Assembly (NCBI GenBank): GCA_946410125.1
Contig: CAMJZF010000011.1
Location: forward strand, 1-39,835
Direction of reading: 5' to 3'
Source of the DNA: an uncultured Prevotellaceae bacterium
Lineage (GTDB): Bacteria > Bacteroidota > Bacteroidia > Bacteroidales > Muribaculaceae
Length of the DNA: 39,835 nucleotides
The notes beneath the pieces were generated by a model, which searched no databases, was not told the DNA's origin, and worked only from the letters and a program-made list of their open reading frames with translations. Shown here in pieces: positions 9,232 through 17,259 of this stretch. A program made the position numbers and the translations under genes. Every line of letters starts with the position of its first letter. Position 1 is the stretch's first letter.

Positions 9232-10569
9232 TTACTGCAAGTTGTTGACACACTGCTTGAACTGTTCTCCACGGTCTTCGTAGCTCTTGAACAGATCGAA
9301 GCTGGCACAGCAGGGCGAGAGCAATACAGTCTGTCCGTCGCGAGCCAGTGCGTGGCACTTGTCAACACACTCCTGCATGCTGCGGGCATCCTCCACCACG
9401 GGCACCATGCCATCAAAGAAGGCATGAAGCTTGCTGTTATCAACTCCCAGGCACACGATAGCGGTAACTTTTTGCTTCACAAACTCGGCAATCTCGCTAT
9501 AGTCGTTGCCCTTGTCTTTACCGCCGAGGATAAGAACAACAGGGTCGGTCATGCTTTCAAGGGCATACCATGTGCTGTTGACGTTAGTGGCCTTAGAGTC
9601 GTTGATATATCTTACGCCATTGAGGGTGCGCACATATTCCAATCGATGTTCTACCGCTTCAAAGCTCGACAGAGCCTTGCGGATATTCTCTTTCTTGATA
9701 TCCATGAGCGAGGCACTGATACTTGCGGCCATCGAGTTGTAAACATTGTGCAATCCCTTGAGCGACAGCTCGGCACAAGGCATTTCCCACTCATCGCCCT
9801 CAACATTAATGTGCATAATGCCCTCGCTAAGATAGGCTGTGCACGACTTGTCGTTGCGGGCACTGAAGGGGAACATGCGAGCCTCGCTCTTCATGTTCTT
9901 CAATTGAGCCGAGATAATAGGGTCATCTTCCCAGTAGATAAAAGCATCCTCACTGGTCTGGTTTTGCATGATGCGGAACTTGGCGGCGGCATAGTTGTCC
10001 ATCTTGTGGTCATAGCGGTCAAGGTGGTCGGGGGTGATGTTGAGCATCACAGCGATATTGGCCTTGAAGTCATACATGTTATCGAGCTGGAAACTGCTAA
10101 GCTCTATAACATAAACATCATGCTTCTCGGTTGCCACCTGCATTGCCAAGCTCTTGCCGACATTACCGGCAAGACCAACATTCAAGCCCGCCTCCTTAAA
10201 GATGTGGTAGGTGAGCAAGGTAGTGGTGGTCTTGCCGTTACTGCCGGTAATACATACCATTTTGGCGTCGGTATAGCGCCCTGCCAACTCTATCTCAGAG
10301 ATGACAGGTATGCCTTTTGCCATTGCCTTGACAATGAGCGGAGCTGTCAATGGCACACCGGGGCTCTTTACAATTTCATCGGCACTAAGCACCTTCTCCT
10401 CGGTGTGATGACCTTCTTCCCAGGCAATCTCCCACTTGTCGAGGATTTCCTTGTAACGAGGTGCTATGGCACCCATGTCGGTGAGCCACACGTCCATACC
10501 TTTTACTTTGCCCAGCACTGCTGCGCCAACTCCACTCTCTCCGCCGCCTATTACTACTAAACGTTTCAT
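9232..10569 (-). CDS. murD: UDP-MurNAc-L-alanine--D-glutamate ligase MurD
   Basis: Cytoplasmic Mur ligase that adds D-glutamate to UDP-MurNAc-L-Ala. The N-terminal nucleotide-sugar motif is GGGESGVGAA, the ATP loop is GSNGKTTTTLL (109-119), and the central region shows LNITPDHLDRYDH and the C-terminal NDSKATNVNST typical of MurD. The 445 residues are normal. It sits between mraY (69-bp gap) and ftsW (44-bp gap). Confidence 0.97.
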   Translation of the reverse strand: MKRLVVIGGGESGVGAAVLGKVKGMDVWLTDMGAIAPRYKEILDKWEIAWEEGHHTEEKVLSADEIVKSPGVPLTAPLIVKAMAKGIPVISEIELAGRYTDAKMVCITGSNGKTTTTLLTYHIFKEAGLNVGLAGNVGKSLAMQVATEKHDVYVIELSSFQLDNMYDFKANIAVMLNITPDHLDRYDHKMDNYAAAKFRIMQNQTSEDAFIYWEDDPIISAQLKNMKSEARMFPFSARNDKSCTAYLSEGIMHINVEGDEWEMPCAELSLKGLHNVYNSMAASISASLMDIKKENIRKALSSFEAVEHRLEYVRTLNGVRYINDSKATNVNSTWYALESMTDPVVLILGGKDKGNDYSEIAEFVKQKVTAIVCLGVDNSKLHAFFDGMVPVVEDARSMQECVDKCHALARDGQTVLLSPCCASFDLFKSYEDRGEQFKQCVNNLQ

Positions 10570-10638
10570 TTCTTAATACTAATTACTTAAACTCGTTTTT
10601 TACTATGATGACTCGTATCTCTAAAATTATTCTGTTTT

Positions 10639-11913
10639 TTATCTTATCTTCAATGTGATGATTGTGAATGCTGCCAGTATTATCGTCACTATCCAGAAGC
10701 GCAGGGTAATCTTTGACTCGTGCGACATGGTGCGGGGCCAGTTGCGAAGCACATAACGGCTATCGGGAGCCAAGTCCTTGTCAAGCTTACGGAAGTTGTC
10801 GTGAATGGGGGTTGAGCGGAACACTCTCACCTTCTTGCCCTTGCGCTTGTAAATCTTGAACACTTGGGTTTGGATTATAACGCTCAGGCTCTCCATCAGG
10901 AACACGCCACACAGGATGGGAACAAGCAACTCCTTGTGGATGATTACCGCACACACACCTATGATACCGCCAATGGTAAGCGAACCGGTGTCACCCATAA
11001 ACATCTGTGCAGGATAGCCATTATACCACAAGAATCCTATCAAGGCTCCCACAAAGGCACACATAAATACCACAAGTTCCTGACTGCCGGGAATATACAT
11101 TATATTTAAGTAGGAGGCATACTCGAGATGTGAGCTCACATAGGCGAGTATGCCAAGCGCAACTCCAATAATCGCCGAGTTTCCTGCACACATTCCGTCC
11201 ATGCCGTCGTTAAGGTTTGCGCCATTGCTCACGGCTGTGACAACCAGGATTGTCATCAGCACAAAGAGTGCCCAACCGGCAGCACCACTCCAGTCGCCCA
11301 TCCATTTGGTAAGTGCGCCATAGTCAAGATTGTGGTTCTTGACAAAGGGAATGGTGGTCTTGAGCGACTTCTCAGGGCTGTTGCTATGCACAACCATCGT
11401 CTTTTGGGTCTTGTCATGGGTTATCTCAATGTTCTCATGCATCACAACATCGGGGCTGAGCCACAGCACTAAGCCAACGATGAGACCTATACTCACTTGA
11501 CCCACTATTTTGTACTTGCCCTTCAAGCCTTCCTTGTGCTTGCGGTAAATCTTGATAAAGTCGTCGCAGAAACCCAAAAAGCCAAGCCACAACGTGGTGA
11601 TAATCATCAAAATGATGTAAATATTGCGCATTCGGCCCAGCAACAGCACAGGCAGCAGGATGGCAATGATTATCACAATGCCGCCCATCGAGGGGGTGCC
11701 AACCTTCTTCTCGCCAAAGGGGTCGATGCTGGCATCGCGCTGGGTCTCCCCTATCTTGCGACGGCGCATATACTTGATGAATTTCTCGCCAAGCCATGCC
11801 GAGAGCACAAGCGACAAGATGAGCGTGAGCAAGGCACGGAACGAGATGTACTGCCACATGTGTGAGCCTGGTATGTGATATTGCTCTAAAAAGCGGAACA
11901 AGTAGTAAAGCAT
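10639..11913 (-). CDS. mraY: Phospho-N-acetylmuramoyl-pentapeptide transferase MraY
   Basis: Polytopic membrane enzyme that attaches phospho-MurNAc-pentapeptide to undecaprenyl phosphate, giving lipid I. Key motifs: DDFIKIYRKHKEGLKGKYK, NLNDGMDGMCAGNS and MFMGDTGSLTIGG, which carry the conserved catalytic aspartates of the family. At 424 residues it is longer than E. coli MraY (360). The extra length is mostly a polar insertion of about 50 residues between transmembrane segments (after LSPDVVMHENIEI), as I understand is common in Bacteroidota MraY. It lies between murE and murD in the canonical order. Confidence 0.96.
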   Translation of the reverse strand: MLYYLFRFLEQYHIPGSHMWQYISFRALLTLILSLVLSAWLGEKFIKYMRRRKIGETQRDASIDPFGEKKVGTPSMGGIVIIIAILLPVLLLGRMRNIYIILMIITTLWLGFLGFCDDFIKIYRKHKEGLKGKYKIVGQVSIGLIVGLVLWLSPDVVMHENIEITHDKTQKTMVVHSNSPEKSLKTTIPFVKNHNLDYGALTKWMGDWSGAAGWALFVLMTILVVTAVSNGANLNDGMDGMCAGNSAIIGVALGILAYVSSHLEYASYLNIMYIPGSQELVVFMCAFVGALIGFLWYNGYPAQMFMGDTGSLTIGGIIGVCAVIIHKELLVPILCGVFLMESLSVIIQTQVFKIYKRKGKKVRVFRSTPIHDNFRKLDKDLAPDSRYVLRNWPRTMSHESKITLRFWIVTIILAAFTIITLKIR

Positions 11914-11974
11914 AATTCTATCTTGTTTTTAATGTTTATTTCATTTTGTATAAATCGGGGGGGTATCGCAACTG

Positions 11975-13441
11975 CTATTTCTCGGCCTTGAAGATTTCGG
12001 CTATCACCTCGCTGTCGTCGAAGTGGTGTTTCACACCTTTTATCTCCTGATAATCCTCATGGCCTTTGCCTGCCACTATCACCACATCGCCTGGCTGAGC
12101 CAGCTGGCAGGCGGTCTTGATTGCCTGACGGCGATCGGTGATGATGAGAGTTGCACTGCGCTTGTCGTCGGGAAGACCCGCTTCCATGTCGCGCAAGATG
12201 TCGTCAGGGTCCTCAAAGCGTGGATTGTCGCTTGTGAGAATGAGCTTCCCACTGCGCAATGCAGCCTCACGAGCCATGATGGGGCGTTTGCCCTTGTCGC
12301 GGTTTCCGCCACAGCCACACACGGTAATCAAGGTACCCTTGCCGTTCATTACCTCATTGGCTGCCTCAAGCACGTTGACAAGCGCGTCGGGGGTGTGGGC
12401 ATAATCGACAATCGCTGTATATCCGCGTGGCGAACGCATCGTCTGGAACCTGCCTGCAACAGGCACAAGCTGGCTCATCTTTACCATTACCTGTTCCTTG
12501 TCCCAACCCAGAAGCACCGCAGCGGCGTAGACCGAAGTAAGGTTATAGGCGTTGAACCTGCCTGTGAACAGGACGTTCACCTCAGTGCCGTTGATTGTCA
12601 TGGTTGTGCCGTCGATGCGGTCTTCAATCACTCGGCACTTGAAGTCGGCAAGAGTGCGCAGCGAGTAACTGTACTTATGTGCCTTGGTGTTTTGCACCAT
12701 CACATTTCCCACCTTGTCGTCAACATTCACAACGGCAAAAGCATCGCTTCCGAGCGAGTCGAAGAACATTTTCTTGGCATTGATGTAATTGTCGACTGTC
12801 CCATGATAGTCAAGGTGGTCGCGGGTGAGGTTGGTGAATATGCCGCCGGCAAATTTCAACCCGTCAACACGATGCTGAACACAGGCGTGGGAGCTCACTT
12901 CCATGAAAGCATAGTCACAACCGGCCTCCACCATGTCGTGCAGCAGGCGATTGAGGGTCAGGTGATCGGGAGTGGTCTGCTTAGCCGGTTCCACCTTCTT
13001 GTCAATAATGTTGCGCACGGTAGAGAGCAACCCTGCCTTGTAACCCATAAGGTTGGCAAGCTCATAGAGCAAGGTGGCTGTAGTAGTCTTGCCATTAGTG
13101 CCGGTGACGCCCACAAGCTTCAGGTGGGATGAGGGATTGTCATACCATGCACTTGCCAGGTGAGCAAGGGCAATGGTGCTGTTGGCAACCTGGACATAGG
13201 TAACGCCATCGTGCAACTTCTCAGGCAGCTCCTCACACACTACTGCCACTGCACCAGCCTCGGCAACTTGCGGCAAGAACCGATGAGCATCGACACTAAC
13301 ACCTCTCACAGCGACAAACAGACACCCGGGCTTTACTTCGCGTGAGTCACAAGTAACATTATTGATATTTTTATCGACGGTGCCCTCAATGTGCAGCACA
13401 TCGATTGATTTTATTAATTGTTGTAAACTCTTTTCTTTCAT
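11975..13441 (-). CDS. murE: UDP-MurNAc-tripeptide synthetase MurE, meso-diaminopimelate type
   Basis: Cytoplasmic Mur ligase adding the third stem-peptide residue. The ATP loop is GTNGKTTTATLL (114-125); the C-terminal substrate motif reads DNPR (405-408), which in characterised MurE enzymes selects meso-diaminopimelate rather than L-lysine. The peptidoglycan of this organism is therefore predicted to be the mDAP type. The 488 residues are typical. murF, which would add D-Ala-D-Ala next, is not in the window. Gaps are 37 bp to ftsI upstream and 61 bp to mraY downstream. Confidence 0.96.
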   Translation of the reverse strand: MKEKSLQQLIKSIDVLHIEGTVDKNINNVTCDSREVKPGCLFVAVRGVSVDAHRFLPQVAEAGAVAVVCEELPEKLHDGVTYVQVANSTIALAHLASAWYDNPSSHLKLVGVTGTNGKTTTATLLYELANLMGYKAGLLSTVRNIIDKKVEPAKQTTPDHLTLNRLLHDMVEAGCDYAFMEVSSHACVQHRVDGLKFAGGIFTNLTRDHLDYHGTVDNYINAKKMFFDSLGSDAFAVVNVDDKVGNVMVQNTKAHKYSYSLRTLADFKCRVIEDRIDGTTMTINGTEVNVLFTGRFNAYNLTSVYAAAVLLGWDKEQVMVKMSQLVPVAGRFQTMRSPRGYTAIVDYAHTPDALVNVLEAANEVMNGKGTLITVCGCGGNRDKGKRPIMAREAALRSGKLILTSDNPRFEDPDDILRDMEAGLPDDKRSATLIITDRRQAIKTACQLAQPGDVVIVAGKGHEDYQEIKGVKHHFDDSEVIAEIFKAEK

Positions 13442-13478
13442 AGTTCTTTAATTATTTTTTGGGTAAAGCATCCTTATT

Positions 13479-15575
13479 TCAACTTGCCAATGCGAGGTTT
13501 ATCATTGCACCACGGTTGAACGACGCGCCTGCGGGCAGGCTCTGGCGAACTACCCTGCCCCACCCCGTGAAGCGCACGTTAAGCCCTACTTTCTCAAGGC
13601 AATATACCGCCTCACGTATCGACATGCCAGTGACATCGGGAACTCCTGACGGGTGACGCAATGGAGATGGGAGCACTTTCACCTGGCCCGAATTGGTGAA
13701 TTTCCTGACTTCTTGAACTCGGTTTCTCGACATATTGGAGAAAAGCACAGGTTCTTTCTCATATTGTGTCCTGCTCGTCACATCACGCTTGGGCGTTGAC
13801 GAGTTGTCGAGGTTGTTGTTGGGAACGAGCAAGCCGCGGGCATACATCTTGGCGGCAATGTTGCGGAGCACCAGGCCGCTGCTGGCGGCTGCACCGCGAT
13901 TGGCACGAAGCATGAGTACAACACAGCTATATTTGGGAGCCTTATAGGGGAAGAAGCCGCAGAACGCCAATCGCTTTTCCTCACTGTAGGTGCCGTCGCT
14001 GCGCACCGTATAGGCTGTACCTGTCTTGCCGGCAATTTCCACATTCTCGTCCTGTACCCAACGGCGGGCGGTGCCATGCGAGCCCCACACCACGTCATGC
14101 ATCATGATGCGCAATTTCTCGGCATTCTCGGGACTGCACACCTGTTTGCGAATGTAAGTGATGGGAACAATCGAATCCTGACCGCTTCCGGGACGGGTGA
14201 GCTTCTTAACCAAGTGTGGACGCACATACTTGCCGTCATTGGCAATGGCATTATAAATCGCCAGCGTGTGCAATGGTGGAATAAGTGTCGTGTAGCCATA
14301 GGCCATGCGGGTCAACGCCACACGGTCGGCGTTGGTGTGCCCCAGGCGTGCTATATAGGGCTCTTGCTCTCCGCCAATTCCCGAGTTGAAGGGTTCAAAG
14401 AATCCCAACTGCTCAAGACGATCACGAAATCCGCCTGGATTGCTGCCATATTTCTTCACGATAATCTTCGACATGCCTATGTTGCTCGACATCTCAATAA
14501 TCTGCCGTGGCGACAGGGCAGCACCGCCATGAGGGTCGCTAATCTCACGACCACCATAGTACCACACCGAGCCGGTGGGAATAGTCTGGTTAATGTCGTC
14601 GACTATTCCATCCTCAAGAGCAACCATCATCGAGATGGGCTTCATTACCGAACCTGGCTCATAGCCGAGCACGGCATTGTTGCGCCCCTCGTAGTAGTCT
14701 TGCAACTTCTCGCTCCACTCCAGGTTGGAGATGGCTTTTATCTCTCCGGTCTGCACTTCCATCAGCACACAAGTGCCCCACACCGCATTGGTCTCCTGGC
14801 ACACCTTGTACAACTCGTTCTCAACGATGTCTTGCAACTGAACGTTGATGGTTGTGGTGATGTCATAGCCTGGCACTGCCGGTGTGCTCTCCCAGTCCAC
14901 AATGCGGTTGGTGAGCTGGATGCGACGCTTGACGCCGGGCACACCGTAAAGCAGTGAATCAAGGGCCATCTCAAGCCCCGATTTGCCATGCTGGCCTTTC
15001 GTGATACTGTCGTCCCCAACGCTGCCTATGCTTCTCGCCGCCATGGTTCCAAAAGGTTTTACTCGTTTTACTGTGGGGTCGGAGTAGAAGCCGCTCTTAT
15101 TCTTTGGCAACTCTAAAAAGGGGAAAGATTTAAGGCGTACAAACTGTGAATGTGTCAATCCTGTAAATAATGGGTATACCGAACTCTTGCGAGCCTCAAA
15201 CTGCGCCATAAGGTCTTTTTTCCATTGCGCGGCGGTCTTCTTCTTGGGCATGAAAGCCTCCAGACTGTCGCACAATGCGTTGAGGTTTTTCTTGAAGGCG
15301 GCTTTATCAAGGCCTTCGATGCGCCAGTCGATGCGGGCTGTGTAAAAGTTCAGGTTTGCGGCAAGCACACTGCCATTGTCCGAGAGCAGGCGACCACGCA
15401 CTGGAGGCAGCACGCTCTCCTTGGTCAGCAAGCTGTCGGCCTTGTTGTTCCAGGCGTTGGCTTGAACCACCGAAATTTTTACCATCTTATAAACTATCAA
15501 TGATGAGAATATCAAGATGAGTCCTATCACAAAGAGGTAACGGAATAAAATATGTTGCTTGTTAGAATTTTTCAT
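13479..15575 (-). CDS. ftsI: Class B penicillin-binding protein FtsI/PBP3-like with C-terminal PASTA domain
   Basis: Bitopic DD-transpeptidase that cross-links septal peptidoglycan, partner of FtsW. One N-terminal membrane anchor (about 10-30) precedes the PBP dimerisation domain and transpeptidase. Catalytic motifs are intact: SVMK with nucleophile S309 and K312, SSN at 363-365 and KTG at 517-519. The last ~55 residues form one PASTA-like domain (VPDVTGMSIREAV), a module that in other bacteria binds peptidoglycan or lipid II. At 698 residues it is longer than E. coli FtsI (588), partly from this domain. Only 2 nt separate it from ftsL upstream, so the two are almost certainly co-translated. 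Confidence 0.95.
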   Translation of the reverse strand: MKNSNKQHILFRYLFVIGLILIFSSLIVYKMVKISVVQANAWNNKADSLLTKESVLPPVRGRLLSDNGSVLAANLNFYTARIDWRIEGLDKAAFKKNLNALCDSLEAFMPKKKTAAQWKKDLMAQFEARKSSVYPLFTGLTHSQFVRLKSFPFLELPKNKSGFYSDPTVKRVKPFGTMAARSIGSVGDDSITKGQHGKSGLEMALDSLLYGVPGVKRRIQLTNRIVDWESTPAVPGYDITTTINVQLQDIVENELYKVCQETNAVWGTCVLMEVQTGEIKAISNLEWSEKLQDYYEGRNNAVLGYEPGSVMKPISMMVALEDGIVDDINQTIPTGSVWYYGGREISDPHGGAALSPRQIIEMSSNIGMSKIIVKKYGSNPGGFRDRLEQLGFFEPFNSGIGGEQEPYIARLGHTNADRVALTRMAYGYTTLIPPLHTLAIYNAIANDGKYVRPHLVKKLTRPGSGQDSIVPITYIRKQVCSPENAEKLRIMMHDVVWGSHGTARRWVQDENVEIAGKTGTAYTVRSDGTYSEEKRLAFCGFFPYKAPKYSCVVLMLRANRGAAASSGLVLRNIAAKMYARGLLVPNNNLDNSSTPKRDVTSRTQYEKEPVLFSNMSRNRVQEVRKFTNSGQVKVLPSPLRHPSGVPDVTGMSIREAVYCLEKVGLNVRFTGWGRVVRQSLPAGASFNRGAMINLALAS

Positions 15576-15577
15576 AA

Positions 15578-15958
15578 TTAATCGGATGTCAATTTATAAG
15601 GTGGTTGTTTCGAAATGTTTAAATCAATTCCCATCGAGTCGATATAGGTCTTCATCTGGCTCTCGAGAATGCGAGAGTTGTACTTTGAACTGGCATCGAC
15701 AAAGTCGGTGCTCGCGTTGTTGAGCATCACTTTCAACGTGCCAAGTTTAGCCTTGTCGCTCTGGTACACATACTTGTTGCTGATGTACATGAGCATCATC
15801 ATCGTCACGGCAATCACATAGAACCAGTTGCGCTTGAAAAACTCCAGCGTCAGGAACATGCGGCCCTGCAAGGCACGCTGTATCAGCGTCAGGGGATTGA
15901 GCGTAAAACCCTCATTCTCCTGTTTCTTTGCATTATTTTTCTGTTTCTTTGCTGCCAT
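15578..15958 (-). CDS. ftsL: FtsL-like cell division protein
   Basis: Small bitopic protein of 126 residues: a basic, Asn/Gln/Lys-rich cytoplasmic N-terminus of about 45 residues, one membrane segment (WFYVIAVTMMMLMYI), then a periplasmic region likely to form a short coiled coil (SSKYNSRILESQMKTYIDSM). FtsL sequences are poorly conserved; the call rests on this topology and on the position between rsmH and ftsI, where Bacteroidota keep their FtsL-like protein. In the family it forms a complex with FtsQ and FtsB and activates FtsWI. Confidence 0.88.
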   Translation of the reverse strand: MAAKKQKNNAKKQENEGFTLNPLTLIQRALQGRMFLTLEFFKRNWFYVIAVTMMMLMYISNKYVYQSDKAKLGTLKVMLNNASTDFVDASSKYNSRILESQMKTYIDSMGIDLNISKQPPYKLTSD

Positions 15959-15988
15959 GACTATATTCTTGTTTTTGCTTTGTTAAGT

Positions 15989-16897
15989 TTAAATTCTTTC
16001 GGCTATGCGCAACTTCGCGCTTCTTGAGCGGGGATTTGCCTCTTGCTCGGCGGCACTGGCCACTATAACCTTGTTGTTTACCAATCGCCAAGGCGAATGA
16101 ACTCGCCCGTAAAAGTCTTTCTCAATCCTGCCCTCCAGGTTACCGCTGCGCATGAAGTTCTTCACTAAGCGATCCTCAAGGCTATGATAGGTGATTACCA
16201 CTAAGCGGCCACCAGGCTTGAGCACATCAAGCGACTGCTGCAACATGCGCCTGAGAACGTCAATCTCATGGTTCACCTCAATGCGCAAGGCCTGAAACAA
16301 CTGAGCCAGTTCTTTCTTTTCCTGCGACTTGCGTATGTAGGGGCTTATCACATCCACAAGCTGCCCTGTAGTTTCAATATCATTGACGGCACGACTCTTG
16401 ACAATGGCTGCCGCCATGCGGCGCGACTGCTTGAGCTCGCCATAGAGGTAGAGCACTGTTGCCAACTGCTCCTCGCTGTAGGTTGCCACCACGGTGCGAG
16501 CATCGAGCTTGCCACTGCGGTTCATGCGCATGTCGAGCTTGCTGTCATACCTGAACGAAAATCCTCTCTCCTCGTCATCAAAGTGGTGAAACGACACGCC
16601 CAGGTCGGCAATAATGCCGTTAACTTGCTCTATATCATAGTATTTGACAAAATTCTTTAAAAATGAAAAATTTGCGTGTACAAATGTAAATCTACTGTCA
16701 TCCAGCCTGTTAGCCCACGCATCCTGGTCTTGGTCAAAGCCTAAAAGACGTCCCTTTTCACCCAAGTGCTCCATGATGGCTCGACTGTGCCCGCCACCTC
16801 CAAAAGTAACATCTACATACACTCCATCGGGGCTGATATTCAACCCTTTAATGCTCTCATCAAGCAATGCCGGTATGTGATATACAGGGGTCTCCAT
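15989..16897 (-). CDS. rsmH: 16S rRNA (cytosine-1402-N4) methyltransferase RsmH (MraW)
   Basis: SAM-dependent methyltransferase that modifies C1402 in the decoding centre of 16S rRNA. The SAM-binding motif is VDVTFGGGGHSRAI near residue 28; other family segments are DQDQDAW, DLGVSFHHFDDEERGFSF and VITYHSLEDRLVKNF. The 302 residues are typical. It is the first gene of the dcw run here; mraZ, usually immediately upstream in Bacteroidota, is missing. ftsL follows after 30 bp. Confidence 0.97.
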   Translation of the reverse strand: METPVYHIPALLDESIKGLNISPDGVYVDVTFGGGGHSRAIMEHLGEKGRLLGFDQDQDAWANRLDDSRFTFVHANFSFLKNFVKYYDIEQVNGIIADLGVSFHHFDDEERGFSFRYDSKLDMRMNRSGKLDARTVVATYSEEQLATVLYLYGELKQSRRMAAAIVKSRAVNDIETTGQLVDVISPYIRKSQEKKELAQLFQALRIEVNHEIDVLRRMLQQSLDVLKPGGRLVVITYHSLEDRLVKNFMRSGNLEGRIEKDFYGRVHSPWRLVNNKVIVASAAEQEANPRSRSAKLRIAERI

Positions 16898-16955
16898 TTC
16901 TCTTTATTGACACAAAAAATTTCGATTCTTACTTTGCCTCTTTACTATTGGGGTG

Positions 16956-16988
16956 TAAAATTACAAAATAAAAACCGAAATTTACAAA
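16956..16988 (-). promoter_or_regulatory. Candidate promoter of the rsmH/dcw run
   Basis: On the minus strand TTTG (16988-16985) is followed after 21 bp by TAATTTTA (16963-16956), one base off the Bacteroidota -7 consensus TAnnTTTG. Transcription would begin about 50 bp before the rsmH ATG. This is the best match in the intergenic space but not a perfect one. Confidence 0.35.
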
Positions 16989-17200
16989 CACAAACAGAAA
17001 AATTTTCATTTATTTACAAAAAAGTTATTAACAATCACTTGTTGATAACTCTACTTAACTGATTTTCAATGAAATCATGAAAATCTCAAAATCATTTGCG
17101 CTTGTAAATAATTTTCTCTCGCAAACTCGTTTTATAAACAGTCTTTCAGTAATATACATGTCGCGAGCAAGGAAAAACGAGCAGCAATACCACAAAAGTC

Positions 17201-17227
17201 AAGGTCGCACCCAGTGGGCACGACCTT
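17201..17227. terminator. Hairpin downstream of topA
   Basis: Arms aaggtcg...cgacctt and CCC/GGG around a 3-base loop, with a 2x2 internal mismatch, 32 bp past the topA stop. On the minus strand the following sequence is only modestly T-rich (GACTTTTG); on the plus strand it is followed by a better T-rich run. No plus-strand gene is seen, so I read it as a weak, possibly bidirectional terminator for topA. Confidence 0.5.
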
Positions 17228-17259
17228 GTTATTTTTCTTTTCAAAAAAGCAAAAAATAC

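Larger units (their letters stand above)
16898..17259. other. 362-bp intergenic region between topA and rsmH (no mraZ)
   Basis: AT-rich stretch with no credible gene in any frame: nothing resembles MraZ, and the only open frame entering it on the plus strand is the antisense shadow of topA. It holds a candidate promoter for the dcw run near 16956-16988 and a hairpin at 17201-17227 near the topA stop codon. Otherwise I see nothing. Confidence 0.75.
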
